In this document: in pieces, positions 17,669 through 26,991 of the stretch | Numbering within the stretch: position 1 is the first letter of the stretch | Layout of the letters: every line of letters begins with the position of its first letter | DNA from: Gallionella sp. UBA4121 | GTDB taxonomy: Bacteria; Pseudomonadota; Gammaproteobacteria; Burkholderiales; Gallionellaceae | Direction of reading: 5' to 3' | Assembly (NCBI GenBank): GCA_002381565.1 | Contig: DFWZ01000050.1 | Span: 42,950-106,949, forward strand | DNA: 64,000 nucleotides | Translations under genes and position numbers: made by a program | The notes under the pieces: generated by a model | The model's database searches: none | Told to the model about the DNA's origin: nothing | The model's input: the letters and a program-made list of their open reading frames with translations, nothing else

Positions 17669-18244
17669 TTAAGAGCTCAGCTCTTTTGCAAGAATGATCG
17701 CCTCGGCAACCTCCGCCATGCGCCACCCCTTGCTCATTGCCATGCTGCGCATCCGCTTATATGCATCCGCCTCGCTGTAACTGTGATCGATCATCAGGAT
17801 GCCCTTGGCCCTATCCACCAGTTTTCGCTCGACCAACTGGCTCTTCGCTTCCTTCAGTTCGTCACGCAAGCGCTTGTGCTCGGCAAATCGGGCGGCAGCC
17901 ACCTGAATAATACCGCTCAGGTCTTCACCCTTAATGGCATGAGATACATAAGCGCTAACCCCGGCTCGCATCGCCTCCTGAATACTGTGCTGGTCATTTT
18001 GCGCACCCAGCACCACCACAGGCTTCTCCAGCGTTGTGGACATCAGGCTGATCTGCTCCAGCGTATCCCGCCCGGGCGCATTCGCATCAACGATGATCAC
18101 ATCGGCAGAAGCGGCCTGAATCGAATCCTCATCCACCTGTTCCCAGGCCAGCACACCGACAACATCGTATTCGGCCAATTCAAGACTGGCCTTCAACCAC
18201 GCCGCCCGATCCCGCATGTCATCGATAATCAGTATTCTTTTCAA
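17669..18244 (-). CDS. nasT: NasT-like response regulator with ANTAR RNA-binding domain
   Basis: 191 residues: an N-terminal receiver-like domain (ILIIDDMRDRAAWL, VIIVDANAPG, VVVLGA) and a C-terminal ANTAR domain (LVERKLVDRAKGILMIDHSYSEADAYKRM in parts) that binds paired hexaloop RNA hairpins. NasT antiterminates nitrate assimilation operons; the matching RNA is in the nrtA leader. The start is TTG with GGGAGATACG before it. No NasS nitrate sensor is seen in the window, although NasT is normally held by NasS, so the sensor is elsewhere or replaced. Confidence 0.88.
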   Translation of the reverse strand: MKRILIIDDMRDRAAWLKASLELAEYDVVGVLAWEQVDEDSIQAASADVIIVDANAPGRDTLEQISLMSTTLEKPVVVLGAQNDQHSIQEAMRAGVSAYVSHAIKGEDLSGIIQVAAARFAEHKRLRDELKEAKSQLVERKLVDRAKGILMIDHSYSEADAYKRMRSMAMSKGWRMAEVAEAIILAKELSS

Positions 18245-18502
18245 CGTATCTCCCAGCAGTCATGTAAATACAAAGCAATAAACGGACCAGGATCAACCCA
18301 TTGAATAAATAGACATATTATAAAATCATAGCGAATTTTGCACAGAAACTGCGCCTGCATGCACGGTATTGGTGCGGCGTGACATTAAAACTCATGTCAA
18401 TTTCAGGATTGTTGTTCACCCATGACTTATGACCGGTCCAAATTAAGGCATACGGCCAACTCCTCAAAATCAAAAGTGGCGGCAACTTTTTTAATGTAGT
18501 AA

Positions 18503-18793
18503 TTACCTTAATGTATTAATGTACTTCTCTTTGGCAGCAACCGGTGATTGCGCAGCCGATGGCTGAACAACCGTCTTTTTCTGCCTCGCAAACTGCGGAT
18601 AAACTTGTTCAACGCGTTCAACCAGTTTATGCAATTCGTCGGAATCCGTGGCATTCGCCAGTCTCAGCACCTCTTTGGCATAACTGATATCAGCACACAT
18701 CCATTCGATATCAATTATGCGACCGTTCTCGCGCCGCAGCAAAACATGTATCCGCCCTGCCAAAGCAAAGAGTAATTCTATTTCGCCCACCAT
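18503..18793 (-). CDS. Hypothetical protein between nasT and the chemoreceptor
   Basis: 96 residues starting MVGEIELLFALAGRIHVLLRR, with GGAGG six bases upstream of the ATG. Predicted mixed fold, then a Lys/Gln/Pro-rich tail. No family recognised, no signal peptide. The good ribosome site and the strand shared with both neighbours support a real gene. The gaps on either side (18245-18502, 18794-18946) show nothing coding. Confidence 0.5.
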   Translation of the reverse strand: MVGEIELLFALAGRIHVLLRRENGRIIDIEWMCADISYAKEVLRLANATDSDELHKLVERVEQVYPQFARQKKTVVQPSAAQSPVAAKEKYINTLR

Positions 18794-18946
18794 TGGTAAC
18801 CTCCTATTATCGCCAGCCAGACAGCATCCCAAGTTCGCTTACTAAATTTATGACCAGTCTAAATCCAGACCGGCGAGCAATTTGCGATCCGGCGTATCGA
18901 TTAACGCCGAAAAGGTGATGCGCTGGCTCTTTACTGTTCCGCAGTG

Positions 18947-21094
18947 CTAATTGTGAGCATCGGTTGTCTGAAACTGATTGACCAGCAGGCGCAGCTTTTG
19001 CGCACCCTCTCTGCTGCTCGCAATTGCAAAATTCAATTCGCCCAGCGATGCGCTCATCGTATCGGCAGCCTTAGCCACACCCTGAACCTTGCTGCCACTG
19101 CCGGCTGAACTTTGGGCGATCTGCGCAATAGTAGCGAACATGCGTTCAACGATCTCAGAAGAGCCGGAATTATCGGCGGCGGAGCTTTCTGCCAATCGCA
19201 ACCCCTCCTCCATGCCAGAAGCACCCAGCTCCATGATGGAAACAGCATCACGGGCTTTATCCTGCACAGCAGCAATCATCTGATTGATTTCATTCGTTGC
19301 CTTGCTGGTGCGCTCAGCCAATTTACGCACTTCATCGGCAACCACTGAAAACCCGCGTCCAGATTCACCCGCCCGCGCTGCCTCGATTGCCGCATTCAGC
19401 GCCAGCAAATTGGTCTGGTCGGCGATCCCCTTGATCACCTTTGCTATTTCGCCGATTTTTTCGGTACTTTCGCCCAGGGAGCGAATCGTCGAGGAGGACG
19501 CCTGGATTGACTCACGGATAGTCTGGGTGCGTTCCTGCACCATATGGACTTGTACACGAGCCCTGTCTGTCGCCTGTTGCATCGCTGTGCGCATTTCATT
19601 GGTGGTCAGGGTCGCCTGATTAATATCGCTCATCTGATTTTCCAGGGCATGCAAAATATCCTGTACCGCGACGAGAACTTCACTGGTCGCATCGGTCGCC
19701 TGCCTGTTGCGCACATCCATATGCGTCTGGTTGTTCACCATTCCATCCGTTCCATGCCGGACATTCCTGACGGTACGGTCGATATTGTCGATCAGGCTGT
19801 TTATCCATTGCGCCAGCACGCCTGCTTCATCGCGACTGGCATCCTGACGATCCAGACGTTGGGAAAGATTGCCATGTCCTTCCGCAACATTCCGTATCAC
19901 CGCGACCATGCTGCGCAGACGCAAACTGATCGGCCTGGTGACATAGCGATACAGCGTAATACCTCCCGCTAAAAACAGCGTGCAACACAACCCCGCCATC
20001 GCCAGTGCGTTCGGCTTGAGCATCACGGCAACGCCAATGCTGATTGCGGACATGACGACAACCATGGACAGATAAACGGACATCATCCCGAAATTGAGGG
20101 TGCGAAAGCGATACACCTCTTCCAGGTCCGCCTCGCACATCATGCCCCACACGTCAGGCGAACCGGGCAGGGAAAATGTGACGCCCCGGCCTATCACCGG
20201 AATATGGCGGTAATCGGAATATCCCGGATAGGTGACAAAGGTATTCTGGCCACAACGGATCGTCTCGCGCACACCGGGATGCAACTGTTTCGTTGCCGGA
20301 TCATTGAAAATCAGTTCGAATTCGGTATGATTCCTGACCGATACGTTGCCAAAATCAGTGCGCACTCCCTGCTTCAGGTTGTCACCCATGCTGAAAGTGG
20401 CATCTTCAAACCGTGAACGCGACAACGCCGTGCCAGGCTGTATGGAACGATCGAATCCCGGCTTCACCATGAACAGATAGTTATCCCCTGACTCATGGAA
20501 AATATGTCCTGCCTCGCGCTGAATCAGATCCCCCAGCACATCATTCGGCACGCGTCCGCAAACCGCGCCCAGCAATACGCCATCCCTTTGCAGCGGCAGA
20601 TAGAACATCAGCGTCACCGCATCATGGAACTGCGAACTGGAAGCACCTATCGTCAGTGTCGTCGCATCAAGATACGGCCCATGCAGAAATTTATCCGCCA
20701 GACCGCATGCTACCGCCTTTGCATTGAGGTCTTTTTTCCCGACTCTGGCCCGGCAGGTTGAATGCAGCGTCTCACCTTTGACATCGACCACGAACAACTC
20801 GGAAAAATCTGCCGCCAGACGTAAATTCTCCGCCAGTATTTCTGCGTCAAATCCGGGCCACTCATGAGCTATCTGCAAGGACATACCCGATAGCGTCGAC
20901 CATTGTTGTTCAGTCCATTCGGTCAGGATACGCGTCCGGGTACTGGCGATCGATTCAAATATTTCCTCGATAATCGGATAACGCCATTTATTCAAGTAAC
21001 AGGCCCAGCTCATTGCCAAACGACCCGTTTTCCCCATATTCGGCAGCCATGCCATTTCGTTATCAGTCAGATTCATTTGTTCGCTTTTCAACAT
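18947..21094 (-). CDS. Methyl-accepting chemotaxis protein with an Aer-like layout
   Basis: Chemoreceptor of about 715 residues. The first ~340 are a soluble PDC/Cache-like sensor ([35 protein letters not shown]) with no N-terminal membrane anchor. Two adjacent hydrophobic segments follow ([39 protein letters not shown]), then HAMP and a full MA signalling domain with [22 protein letters not shown] and [18 protein letters not shown]. The topology thus resembles Aer, with the sensor inside the cell. Starts at 21121, 21094 and 21076 are possible; 21094 is used. It neighbours amtB and nasT, so the ligand may be nitrogen-related (inference). Confidence 0.85.
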   Translation of the reverse strand: MLKSEQMNLTDNEMAWLPNMGKTGRLAMSWACYLNKWRYPIIEEIFESIASTRTRILTEWTEQQWSTLSGMSLQIAHEWPGFDAEILAENLRLAADFSELFVVDVKGETLHSTCRARVGKKDLNAKAVACGLADKFLHGPYLDATTLTIGASSSQFHDAVTLMFYLPLQRDGVLLGAVCGRVPNDVLGDLIQREAGHIFHESGDNYLFMVKPGFDRSIQPGTALSRSRFEDATFSMGDNLKQGVRTDFGNVSVRNHTEFELIFNDPATKQLHPGVRETIRCGQNTFVTYPGYSDYRHIPVIGRGVTFSLPGSPDVWGMMCEADLEEVYRFRTLNFGMMSVYLSMVVVMSAISIGVAVMLKPNALAMAGLCCTLFLAGGITLYRYVTRPISLRLRSMVAVIRNVAEGHGNLSQRLDRQDASRDEAGVLAQWINSLIDNIDRTVRNVRHGTDGMVNNQTHMDVRNRQATDATSEVLVAVQDILHALENQMSDINQATLTTNEMRTAMQQATDRARVQVHMVQERTQTIRESIQASSSTIRSLGESTEKIGEIAKVIKGIADQTNLLALNAAIEAARAGESGRGFSVVADEVRKLAERTSKATNEINQMIAAVQDKARDAVSIMELGASGMEEGLRLAESSAADNSGSSEIVERMFATIAQIAQSSAGSGSKVQGVAKAADTMSASLGELNFAIASSREGAQKLRLLVNQFQTTDAHN

Positions 21095-21251
21095 ATAGGC
21101 ATTCCGGTTTGTACACAACATTACATCAAGCAATATTTATGCCAAAAAACAAAACATTTATAATCAATTGGCTGATAACAACCAGTCGGGGGATCGCACC
21201 ATAACGGTGCGCCTCAACAGGTGATTTCAAGACACGGCAGCGCCAGGCAAT

Positions 21252-21277
21252 AAAAAAGGGCACCTTGCGGTGCCCTT
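21252..21277 (-). terminator. Rho-independent terminator after amtB
   Basis: On the minus strand, arms AAGGGCACC and GGTGCCCTT (21256-21264, 21269-21277) enclose a 4-base loop and are followed by a T run (21252-21257). It lies 35 bases after the amtB stop. Confidence 0.9.
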
Positions 21278-21311
21278 GAAATGAAGCCAGGGAGGCTCCA
21301 GCAGAGAGGGT

Positions 21312-22835
21312 TTAGAGGTTGTAAGCGCGTTCGTCGTGAGATGAAATGTCCAGACCTTCACGCTCTTCTTCTTCTGTAACACGCAGTCCGATGGTCAAAT
21401 CAACGATCTTGTAGCAGATGAAGGCGACCACACCGGACCAGACCAGCGTTGTCAGCACAGCCTGGGCTTGTACCCATACTTGCGCACCCATGTCGGTGTT
21501 CACAACCGTGTTGGCCACGTAGTCGGAGATACCGGTACCACCCAGACTCCAGTTGTTGAACACCCCGGTGAGCAGCGCGCCCAGGATACCGCCGACGCCG
21601 TGAACACCGAATACATCCAGTGCATCATCCGCACCCAGCAGTTTCTTCAGGCCAGTCACACCCCAGAAACACGTGACACCGGCGAGTCCGCCAATGACCA
21701 GGCCGCCGCCGATACCAACCCAACCACAGGCAGGAGTGATCGCAACCAGACCTGCAACCGCACCGGAAGCTGCACCCAACATGCTGGGCTTGCCCTTCAG
21801 CATCCATTCTGCAGCCAACCAGGTCAGCACCGCAGCAGCCGTTGCGATCAGGGTGTTAGCGAAAGCCAGCGTAGCTGTGCCGCCCGCTTCCAGCGCAGAA
21901 CCTGCGTTGAAACCGAACCAGCCCACCCACAGCAAGGACGCACCGATCATGGTCATCACCATATTGTGCGGGGCCATGGATTCCTTACCCAGGCCGACAC
22001 GCTTACCTACCATGAATGCACCAACCAGGCCTGCAACCGCAGCATTGATATGCACCACGGTACCACCGGCGAAGTCCAGCGCACCCTTCTGGAACAACCA
22101 GCCGCCCTTGGCAGTTTCTATGGCGAGGGTGGCTGCATCCTTGATGACATCAGGACCTGTCCAGAACCAGACCATGTGAGCAATCGGCAAGTAAGCGAAA
22201 GTAAACCAAAGGGCTGAGAACAGCATCACGGCACCGAACTTCATGCGCTCGGCGAATGACCCGACGATCAGCGCCACGGTAATGGCAGCGAAGGTAGCCT
22301 GAAATGCGACAAACACGAACTCAGGGATAACCACGCCTTTGCTGAAAGTGGCCGCATTTGCAACACTGCCCGTCGCAGAGTCAAAGATACCCTTGAGGAA
22401 CAGTCTGTCAAAGCCACCGATGAACGGGCTCAGCACACCACTGCCCTCGGTAAACGCCAGCGAATAGCCGTAGATCGCCCAAAGCACGGTGATCAGCGCG
22501 AAGATGCTGAACACTTGCATCAGGACAGACAGCATATTCTTGCTGCGTACCAGACCGCCGTAGAACAGCGCAAGGCCCGGGATGGACATCATGATAACCA
22601 GCAATGTCGCGACGATCATCCAGGAAGTATCACCCTTGTTCGGCACCTCTGCTGCAACAGGCGCCGCTGCAACGGCAGAAGCGGCCTCCGCAGCCGGTGC
22701 GGCGGCAGGTGCAGCCGCCGGTGCGGCGACGGTTGCAGTCACTGCAGGAGATGATGCCGCCTCCTCAGCAAAAGTGGGCGCTGTCAGGCCACACAGAACG
22801 GCCATCAGCATAAATGAAGCGATGAGTTTTTTCAT
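21312..22835 (-). CDS. amtB: Ammonium transporter AmtB
   Basis: Trimeric inner-membrane ammonium channel. 507 residues: a cleavable signal (KKLIASFMLMAVLCGLTAPTFA), a ~45-residue Ala/Pro-rich linker (AAPAAAPAAEAAS), then 11 transmembrane segments with MVWFWTGPDV, GLVGAFMVGKRVG and GVHGVGGILGALLTG, which includes the twin pore histidine region. The C terminus (LRVTEEEEREGLDISSHDERAY) is the PII-docking tail. The extended Ala-rich linker is longer than in E. coli. It follows glnK by 10 bases. Confidence 0.95.
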   Translation of the reverse strand: MKKLIASFMLMAVLCGLTAPTFAEEAASSPAVTATVAAPAAAPAAAPAAEAASAVAAAPVAAEVPNKGDTSWMIVATLLVIMMSIPGLALFYGGLVRSKNMLSVLMQVFSIFALITVLWAIYGYSLAFTEGSGVLSPFIGGFDRLFLKGIFDSATGSVANAATFSKGVVIPEFVFVAFQATFAAITVALIVGSFAERMKFGAVMLFSALWFTFAYLPIAHMVWFWTGPDVIKDAATLAIETAKGGWLFQKGALDFAGGTVVHINAAVAGLVGAFMVGKRVGLGKESMAPHNMVMTMIGASLLWVGWFGFNAGSALEAGGTATLAFANTLIATAAAVLTWLAAEWMLKGKPSMLGAASGAVAGLVAITPACGWVGIGGGLVIGGLAGVTCFWGVTGLKKLLGADDALDVFGVHGVGGILGALLTGVFNNWSLGGTGISDYVANTVVNTDMGAQVWVQAQAVLTTLVWSGVVAFICYKIVDLTIGLRVTEEEEREGLDISSHDERAYNL

Positions 22836-22845
22836 TTCAATCTCC

Positions 22846-23202
<357 letters not shown>

Positions 23203-23211
23203 TCAGTTAGG

Positions 23212-24405
23212 CTAGAACTGGTAAATTGCTTCCAGCGCATAAGAGTGCTGGGTATTGCTCAAACCGCCATTACTCAGCTGAAATGCAGTTTGTGTTGATT
23301 TATCAAAACGCACTTCACCACGCAACTCCAGTTTTTTGTCAACCGCATAGCCGACCGTCAGTGTATTCGATGTGAGCTTCTGACCCGTTGCTACCCCACC
23401 GATCAGAAGTCCCGAACGGAAACCATTCTTGTCATCGAAACCCTCATGACGGTATGAAGCTCTCCAGACGTCGGTGAACTGATAGTTCGCATACAAGGCG
23501 AGTGCATTCCACTTGGCCTCTATCGGTGCGGCCAGACCTGCCAAAGTGACGTTTTTCTGGCTACCGTTCGCATAATCGGCTACAAAGTTGAGCTTATCGG
23601 TCGCATTGATGGTACCGATTACATCCAGATAGCTGCGTGTGCCTATCGTGCCGCCTGTAGTAAGACCCTGTGTTGAGCCTTCCTTGCCGTTCAAATAGGT
23701 TGTAGCCAGGGAGAACATCGGGCTCGGGGTCAGAATGAAGCCCAGTTCGCCGGTTTTTCCTGATGTACCCTGAATCTGCGACACCTGATCCCAGCCGTTA
23801 TTCACGCCGCCGATCAGGGTGAACATATCGCTGGCAACATAGGTCGCTCTCATACCCGTATGGGTGTAGGGGCCCCAGCCGAACATCCATGCACGGGAGT
23901 AATTCTTGTTGGATGGACTGGTAATCAACTCGGCGCCTGCCAGCGTGGCATATTTTCCGCCAATCACGGTCACAGGACCTGTCGCATAGCTTGCATAAGC
24001 CTGTGTCAGATCAAGGTAATGATTCGCATCACCCAACCCCAGGCCGGTAGCCGCAATGCCAGGCGCATCCTGACCCGCTGTCAGATTCACCAGTCCGCCG
24101 AAACCTTCTTTTGGCGCCTTGGAAATAATCACGGCTGCCTGCTGCAAATTGAAATTATTGAAGGTTTGTGTGCTGGTTGCGCCAGGTGTGTCAAAAATGC
24201 GTGATGCAGCACCGCCCGCCTGTAAACCCGTACTGTTCATCTTGTTGTATGCAACATCGAGATATCCTGTTACCGCCACACCGGACGCATCCAGCATATC
24301 GGATATGGTGGGTACCGCAGCTTTAGGCGCAGCAGCATCATCAGCGGCAAATGCGGTGCCGGAGCATGCCGCCAGAATGCAGATAAACAGGGTGCTTTTT
24401 TTCAT
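23212..24405 (-). CDS. Outer-membrane porin heading the glnK-amtB operon
   Basis: 397 residues. A signal peptide (STLFICILAACSGTAFA) is followed by an alternating beta-barrel sequence ending in the C-terminal phenylalanine IYQF that BAM recognises. The mature N terminus has a short Ala-rich linker. Motifs such as DVAYNKMNSTG, WRASYRHEGFDDKNGF and ELRGEVRFDKS suit a putative porin related to those found with ammonium or urea transport genes. The sigma-54 promoter and NtrC site upstream mean that it is expressed under nitrogen limitation; ammonium or small nitrogen solutes would be the logical cargo (inference). Confidence 0.8.
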   Translation of the reverse strand: MKKSTLFICILAACSGTAFAADDAAAPKAAVPTISDMLDASGVAVTGYLDVAYNKMNSTGLQAGGAASRIFDTPGATSTQTFNNFNLQQAAVIISKAPKEGFGGLVNLTAGQDAPGIAATGLGLGDANHYLDLTQAYASYATGPVTVIGGKYATLAGAELITSPSNKNYSRAWMFGWGPYTHTGMRATYVASDMFTLIGGVNNGWDQVSQIQGTSGKTGELGFILTPSPMFSLATTYLNGKEGSTQGLTTGGTIGTRSYLDVIGTINATDKLNFVADYANGSQKNVTLAGLAAPIEAKWNALALYANYQFTDVWRASYRHEGFDDKNGFRSGLLIGGVATGQKLTSNTLTVGYAVDKKLELRGEVRFDKSTQTAFQLSNGGLSNTQHSYALEAIYQF

Positions 24406-24465
24406 GACAACTTCCTTTCAGGTTTAAGTTAAAAGCGGGATAAAGTATCCACGCCAAAACTACAA

Positions 24466-24480
24466 GCATTAACCGTGCCA
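24466..24480 (-). promoter_or_regulatory. Sigma-54 promoter of porin-glnK-amtB
   Basis: The minus strand reads TGGCACGGTTAATGC, matching TGGCACG-N4-TTGC with one mismatch (A for T) and exact GG/GC spacing. It lies about 60 bases upstream of the porin start. Confidence 0.8.
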
Positions 24481-24540
24481 ATATTTTTATCAAATAAAAA
24501 CAACAGGATGCATATATCTCCAGATATTAATAAAAAACTT

Positions 24541-24588
24541 CGCACCAATACCATGCAAGGCAAATAGCCGATGCACCCCGAATGTGCA
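24541..24588. promoter_or_regulatory. NtrC-type enhancer sites
   Basis: TGCACCCCGAATGTGCA at 24572-24588 fits the NtrC consensus TGCACC-N5-GGTGCA with one mismatch. A weaker copy, CGCACCAATACCATGCA, is at 24541-24557, and another imperfect one is near 24596-24613. They stand 60-130 bases upstream of the sigma-54 promoter, a usual enhancer distance. Confidence 0.75.
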
Positions 24589-24721
24589 GATCTTGTGCGC
24601 GCAAATTTGTGCATACTGTTAAACAATCTGGCATTAATTTTTTGTTACACTTCATGACCCTGTAAAAAAACAGGGGTTGTTAAAAAATGAGCAGTTAAAA
24701 AAATAAACCATTTAGGGGGGT

Positions 24722-25558
24722 ATGAGTATGTTGAGCAAACACAAGTTATTAATAGTATTTTGTCTGGGTCTGTTTGCAGGGTTGCCGGCTTTAGCCGAAG
24801 AAGTGATGCTTTCTCAAGAAGTGGATCCCGAACTCACGGACGATTCCCCGTTTTCGGCCAACGTCAGTCTGGTAAATAATTATTTGTATCGCGGAATTTC
24901 ACAAACAGGCGGAAAACCGGCAATTCAGGGCGGCGTCGATTATGTGCATGCCAGCCACTTCTATGCGGGGGTATGGGGTTCCAGCATTAGCTGGCTGGGG
25001 GATCAGTTCGTGGATACCCAGAATCTGCCCGCGGGACAAAAAGCCGGTGCCACCAATGCCGGTCTCGAATTGGATGCTTATTTCGGCTACAAAAATAAAT
25101 TGGGCAAGGATTTCACCTATGACCTGGGCTTTCTTCGCTACAACTTTCCAGGCAGCTATGCTGTCGGTGCGACCCGTGCTGACACCAACGAAGTTTATGC
25201 TTCAGCCAACTACAAATGGCTTACAGCCAAATATTCGTACAGCCTGGGAAACGCCTTTGGCAATGCTCAGACCTCCGGCACAAACTATTTCGAATTGCTT
25301 GCAAATTATCATATTGAACCCCTTGGCGTTGTGCTGGGCGCACACTATGGCAAACAAACGTTCAAGGGCGCCGGTGCCATACTTAATGGCAACAGCCTGA
25401 CTTACAACGATTACAAGCTGAGCATTACCAAGCAACTGGAAGAAGAGTTTGAATTGTCCCTGGCATATAGCAAGACTGATGCCACAGCGGCTTATACCGT
25501 GCTGGGAAAGAACCTGGGTAAAGGCGCTGTCATCGCTTCCATCACACGCGTGTTCTAA
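24722..25558 (+). CDS. TorF-family putative outer-membrane porin
   Basis: 278 residues with a signal peptide (LIVFCLGLFAGLPALA) and a beta-barrel body typical of the TorF family: SANVSLVNNYLYRGISQTGG, GVWGSSISW, ELDAYFGYKNKLGKDFTYDLG in parts. It ends in VF with a C-terminal phenylalanine. It is transcribed away from the porin-glnK-amtB operon, so the 317-base spacer serves both directions; the NtrC sites could act on both. The substrate is unknown. Confidence 0.82.
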   Translation: MSMLSKHKLLIVFCLGLFAGLPALAEEVMLSQEVDPELTDDSPFSANVSLVNNYLYRGISQTGGKPAIQGGVDYVHASHFYAGVWGSSISWLGDQFVDTQNLPAGQKAGATNAGLELDAYFGYKNKLGKDFTYDLGFLRYNFPGSYAVGATRADTNEVYASANYKWLTAKYSYSLGNAFGNAQTSGTNYFELLANYHIEPLGVVLGAHYGKQTFKGAGAILNGNSLTYNDYKLSITKQLEEEFELSLAYSKTDATAAYTVLGKNLGKGAVIASITRVF

Positions 25559-25584
25559 ACGCCTTGACGCATAGTTAGTTCGTC

Positions 25585-25619
25585 GGCAGGCAACCAGCAA
25601 CTGATTGCCTGCCTTTTTT
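25585..25619 (+). terminator. Rho-independent terminator after the TorF-like gene
   Basis: Arms GGCAGGCAA and TTGCCTGCC (25585-25593, 25605-25613) are followed by six T residues. Confidence 0.9.
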
Positions 25620-25729
25620 GCCCGCCGGAAAATGACCACACAACTTCAAACCGTGGAATTATCCCAAGTGTTGCGCTCTCTCGTGGCTCTGCTACACTCG
25701 CACCACGCCATATAACAAGGAGATAAGCC

Positions 25730-26020
25730 ATGTTGAACACCAATATTTTCAATGAGTTGTCCGATAAATTGCACGAGGCCATCCAAAATAGTCCGGCCAA
25801 AGATATCGAAAAAAATATGCGCGCCTTGTTGGCGCAAGGTTTTACCAAACTCGATCTGGTAACACGCGAAGAATTCGATATTCAGGCGCAAGTGCTTTCC
25901 CGTGCCTGCGAACAACTGAACGCGCTGGAAGCGCGTGTTGCTGAACTGGAAGCGCAGCACAATGCTGTCGACCCCGTCGAACCTGATTTAAGCACTGGAT
26001 CCCCGCTTTCGCGAGGATGA
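25730..26020 (+). CDS. ubiK: Ubiquinone biosynthesis accessory factor UbiK (BMFP/YqiC family)
   Basis: 96 residues: an amphipathic N-terminal helix (NIFNELSDKLHEAIQNSP) and a C-terminal coiled coil (LSRACEQLNALEARVAELEAQ). The family forms trimers and supports the soluble Ubi complex that makes ubiquinone. An AAGGAG ribosome site precedes the ATG. The comM start follows immediately, an arrangement common in Proteobacteria. Confidence 0.88.
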   Translation: MLNTNIFNELSDKLHEAIQNSPAKDIEKNMRALLAQGFTKLDLVTREEFDIQAQVLSRACEQLNALEARVAELEAQHNAVDPVEPDLSTGSPLSRG

Positions 26021-26021
26021 C

Positions 26022-26864
26022 ATGAGCCTCGCGGTGTTATACAGCCGCGCATTATCCGGCATGGAGGCAGAGCTGGTGACCGTCGAGGTGCATCTGGCGG
26101 GTGGCCTGCCCAGCTTCACCATCGTCGGTCTGCCTGAAACGGAAGTCAAGGAAAGCCGGGAACGCGTGCGTGCCGCGCTGCAGAATTGCCAATTTGATTT
26201 CCCGGCCCGTCGCATCACCGTCAATCTCGCACCCGCCGATTTACCCAAGGAAAGCGGACGATATGATTTGCCGATTGCATTAGGCATACTGGCTGCAACC
26301 GGCCAAATTCCCGCCGACAAACTAGCTGCCTATGAATACGCCGGTGAGCTGGCCTTAACCGGAGAACTGCGCCCGATACGCGGCGCGCTGGCAATGACGT
26401 ACCGCGCCGCTGGTTCTGGCCGCGCCTTCATCCTTCCTGAACTTAACGCAGCGGAAGCAGCACTGGTGGAAAACGCCGTGGTGTATCCGGCCAAAACACT
26501 GCTGCAAGTCGCAGCCCATCTGACGGGACGCGAAACGATACAGCCCTGGCTCAGTCAGCCGCAAACCATAATTCCACACTACCCCGACATGAGCGAGGTG
26601 AAGGGGCAGGAGCAGGTCAAACGCGCGCTGGAAATTGCCGCCACCGGGGGTCACAGCGTACTGATGGTCGGGCCACCCGGCACCGGAAAATCCATGCTGG
26701 CGGAGCGCTTCCCGGGCATTTTGCCGCAGATGACCGAAAGGGAAGCGCTGGAAAGCGCGGCATTGCAATCGCTGGATGGTTGTTTTGATGTGGCTAGATG
26801 GAAAACCCGGCCATACCGAGCCCCTCACCACACCGCATCAAGCGTGGCGCTGGTCGGCGGCGGC
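26022..26864 (+). pseudogene. comM: comM 5' fragment, interrupted by the transposon
   Basis: First 281 codons of the ComM/YifB AAA+ helicase, which promotes branch migration during natural transformation. The N-terminal Lon-protease-like fold (LYSRALSGMEAELVTVEVHL) and Walker A GPPGTGKSML are present. The sequence stops at VALVGGG, where the transposon begins. Reading continues 48 codons into the transposon to 27008 without meaning. The cut falls between Walker A and Walker B, so neither half can hydrolyse ATP. Joining it to the 3' part at 55931 restores a ~497-residue ORF in frame. Confidence 0.95.
26860..26864. repeat. Target-site duplication GCGGC, left copy
   Basis: GCGGC directly precedes the transposon terminus TGTGAC and is repeated after GTCACA at 55926-55930. 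A 5-bp duplication is the Tn7-family rule. Confidence 0.95.
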
Positions 26865-26909
26865 TGTGACTTATCGAAATTAATGCGACTGAAGCGAAAT
26901 AGATGCGAC
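26865..26909 (+). repeat. Left transposon end with two TnsB-type sites
   Basis: CGAAATTAATGCGAC (26875-26889) and CGAAATAGATGCGAC (26895-26909) are near-identical 15-mers 20 bases apart. They match repeats at the right end in inverted orientation, as expected for transposase TnsB binding sites. No third copy is seen in the next 100 bases. Confidence 0.85.
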
Positions 26910-26941
26910 AAACCTATATCTAAAAATTCATCTTTGTTCCC

Positions 26942-26977
26942 AACGCCATCCTGGTCACACCAAGGATGGCGTTTTTT
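26942..26977 (+). terminator. Terminator just inside the left transposon end
   Basis: Perfect 11-base arms AACGCCATCCT and AGGATGGCGTT (26942-26952, 26963-26973) run into six T residues. It would stop comM transcription from entering the tnsE-like gene. Confidence 0.85.
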
Positions 26978-26991
26978 CTTGCGAGACCACA

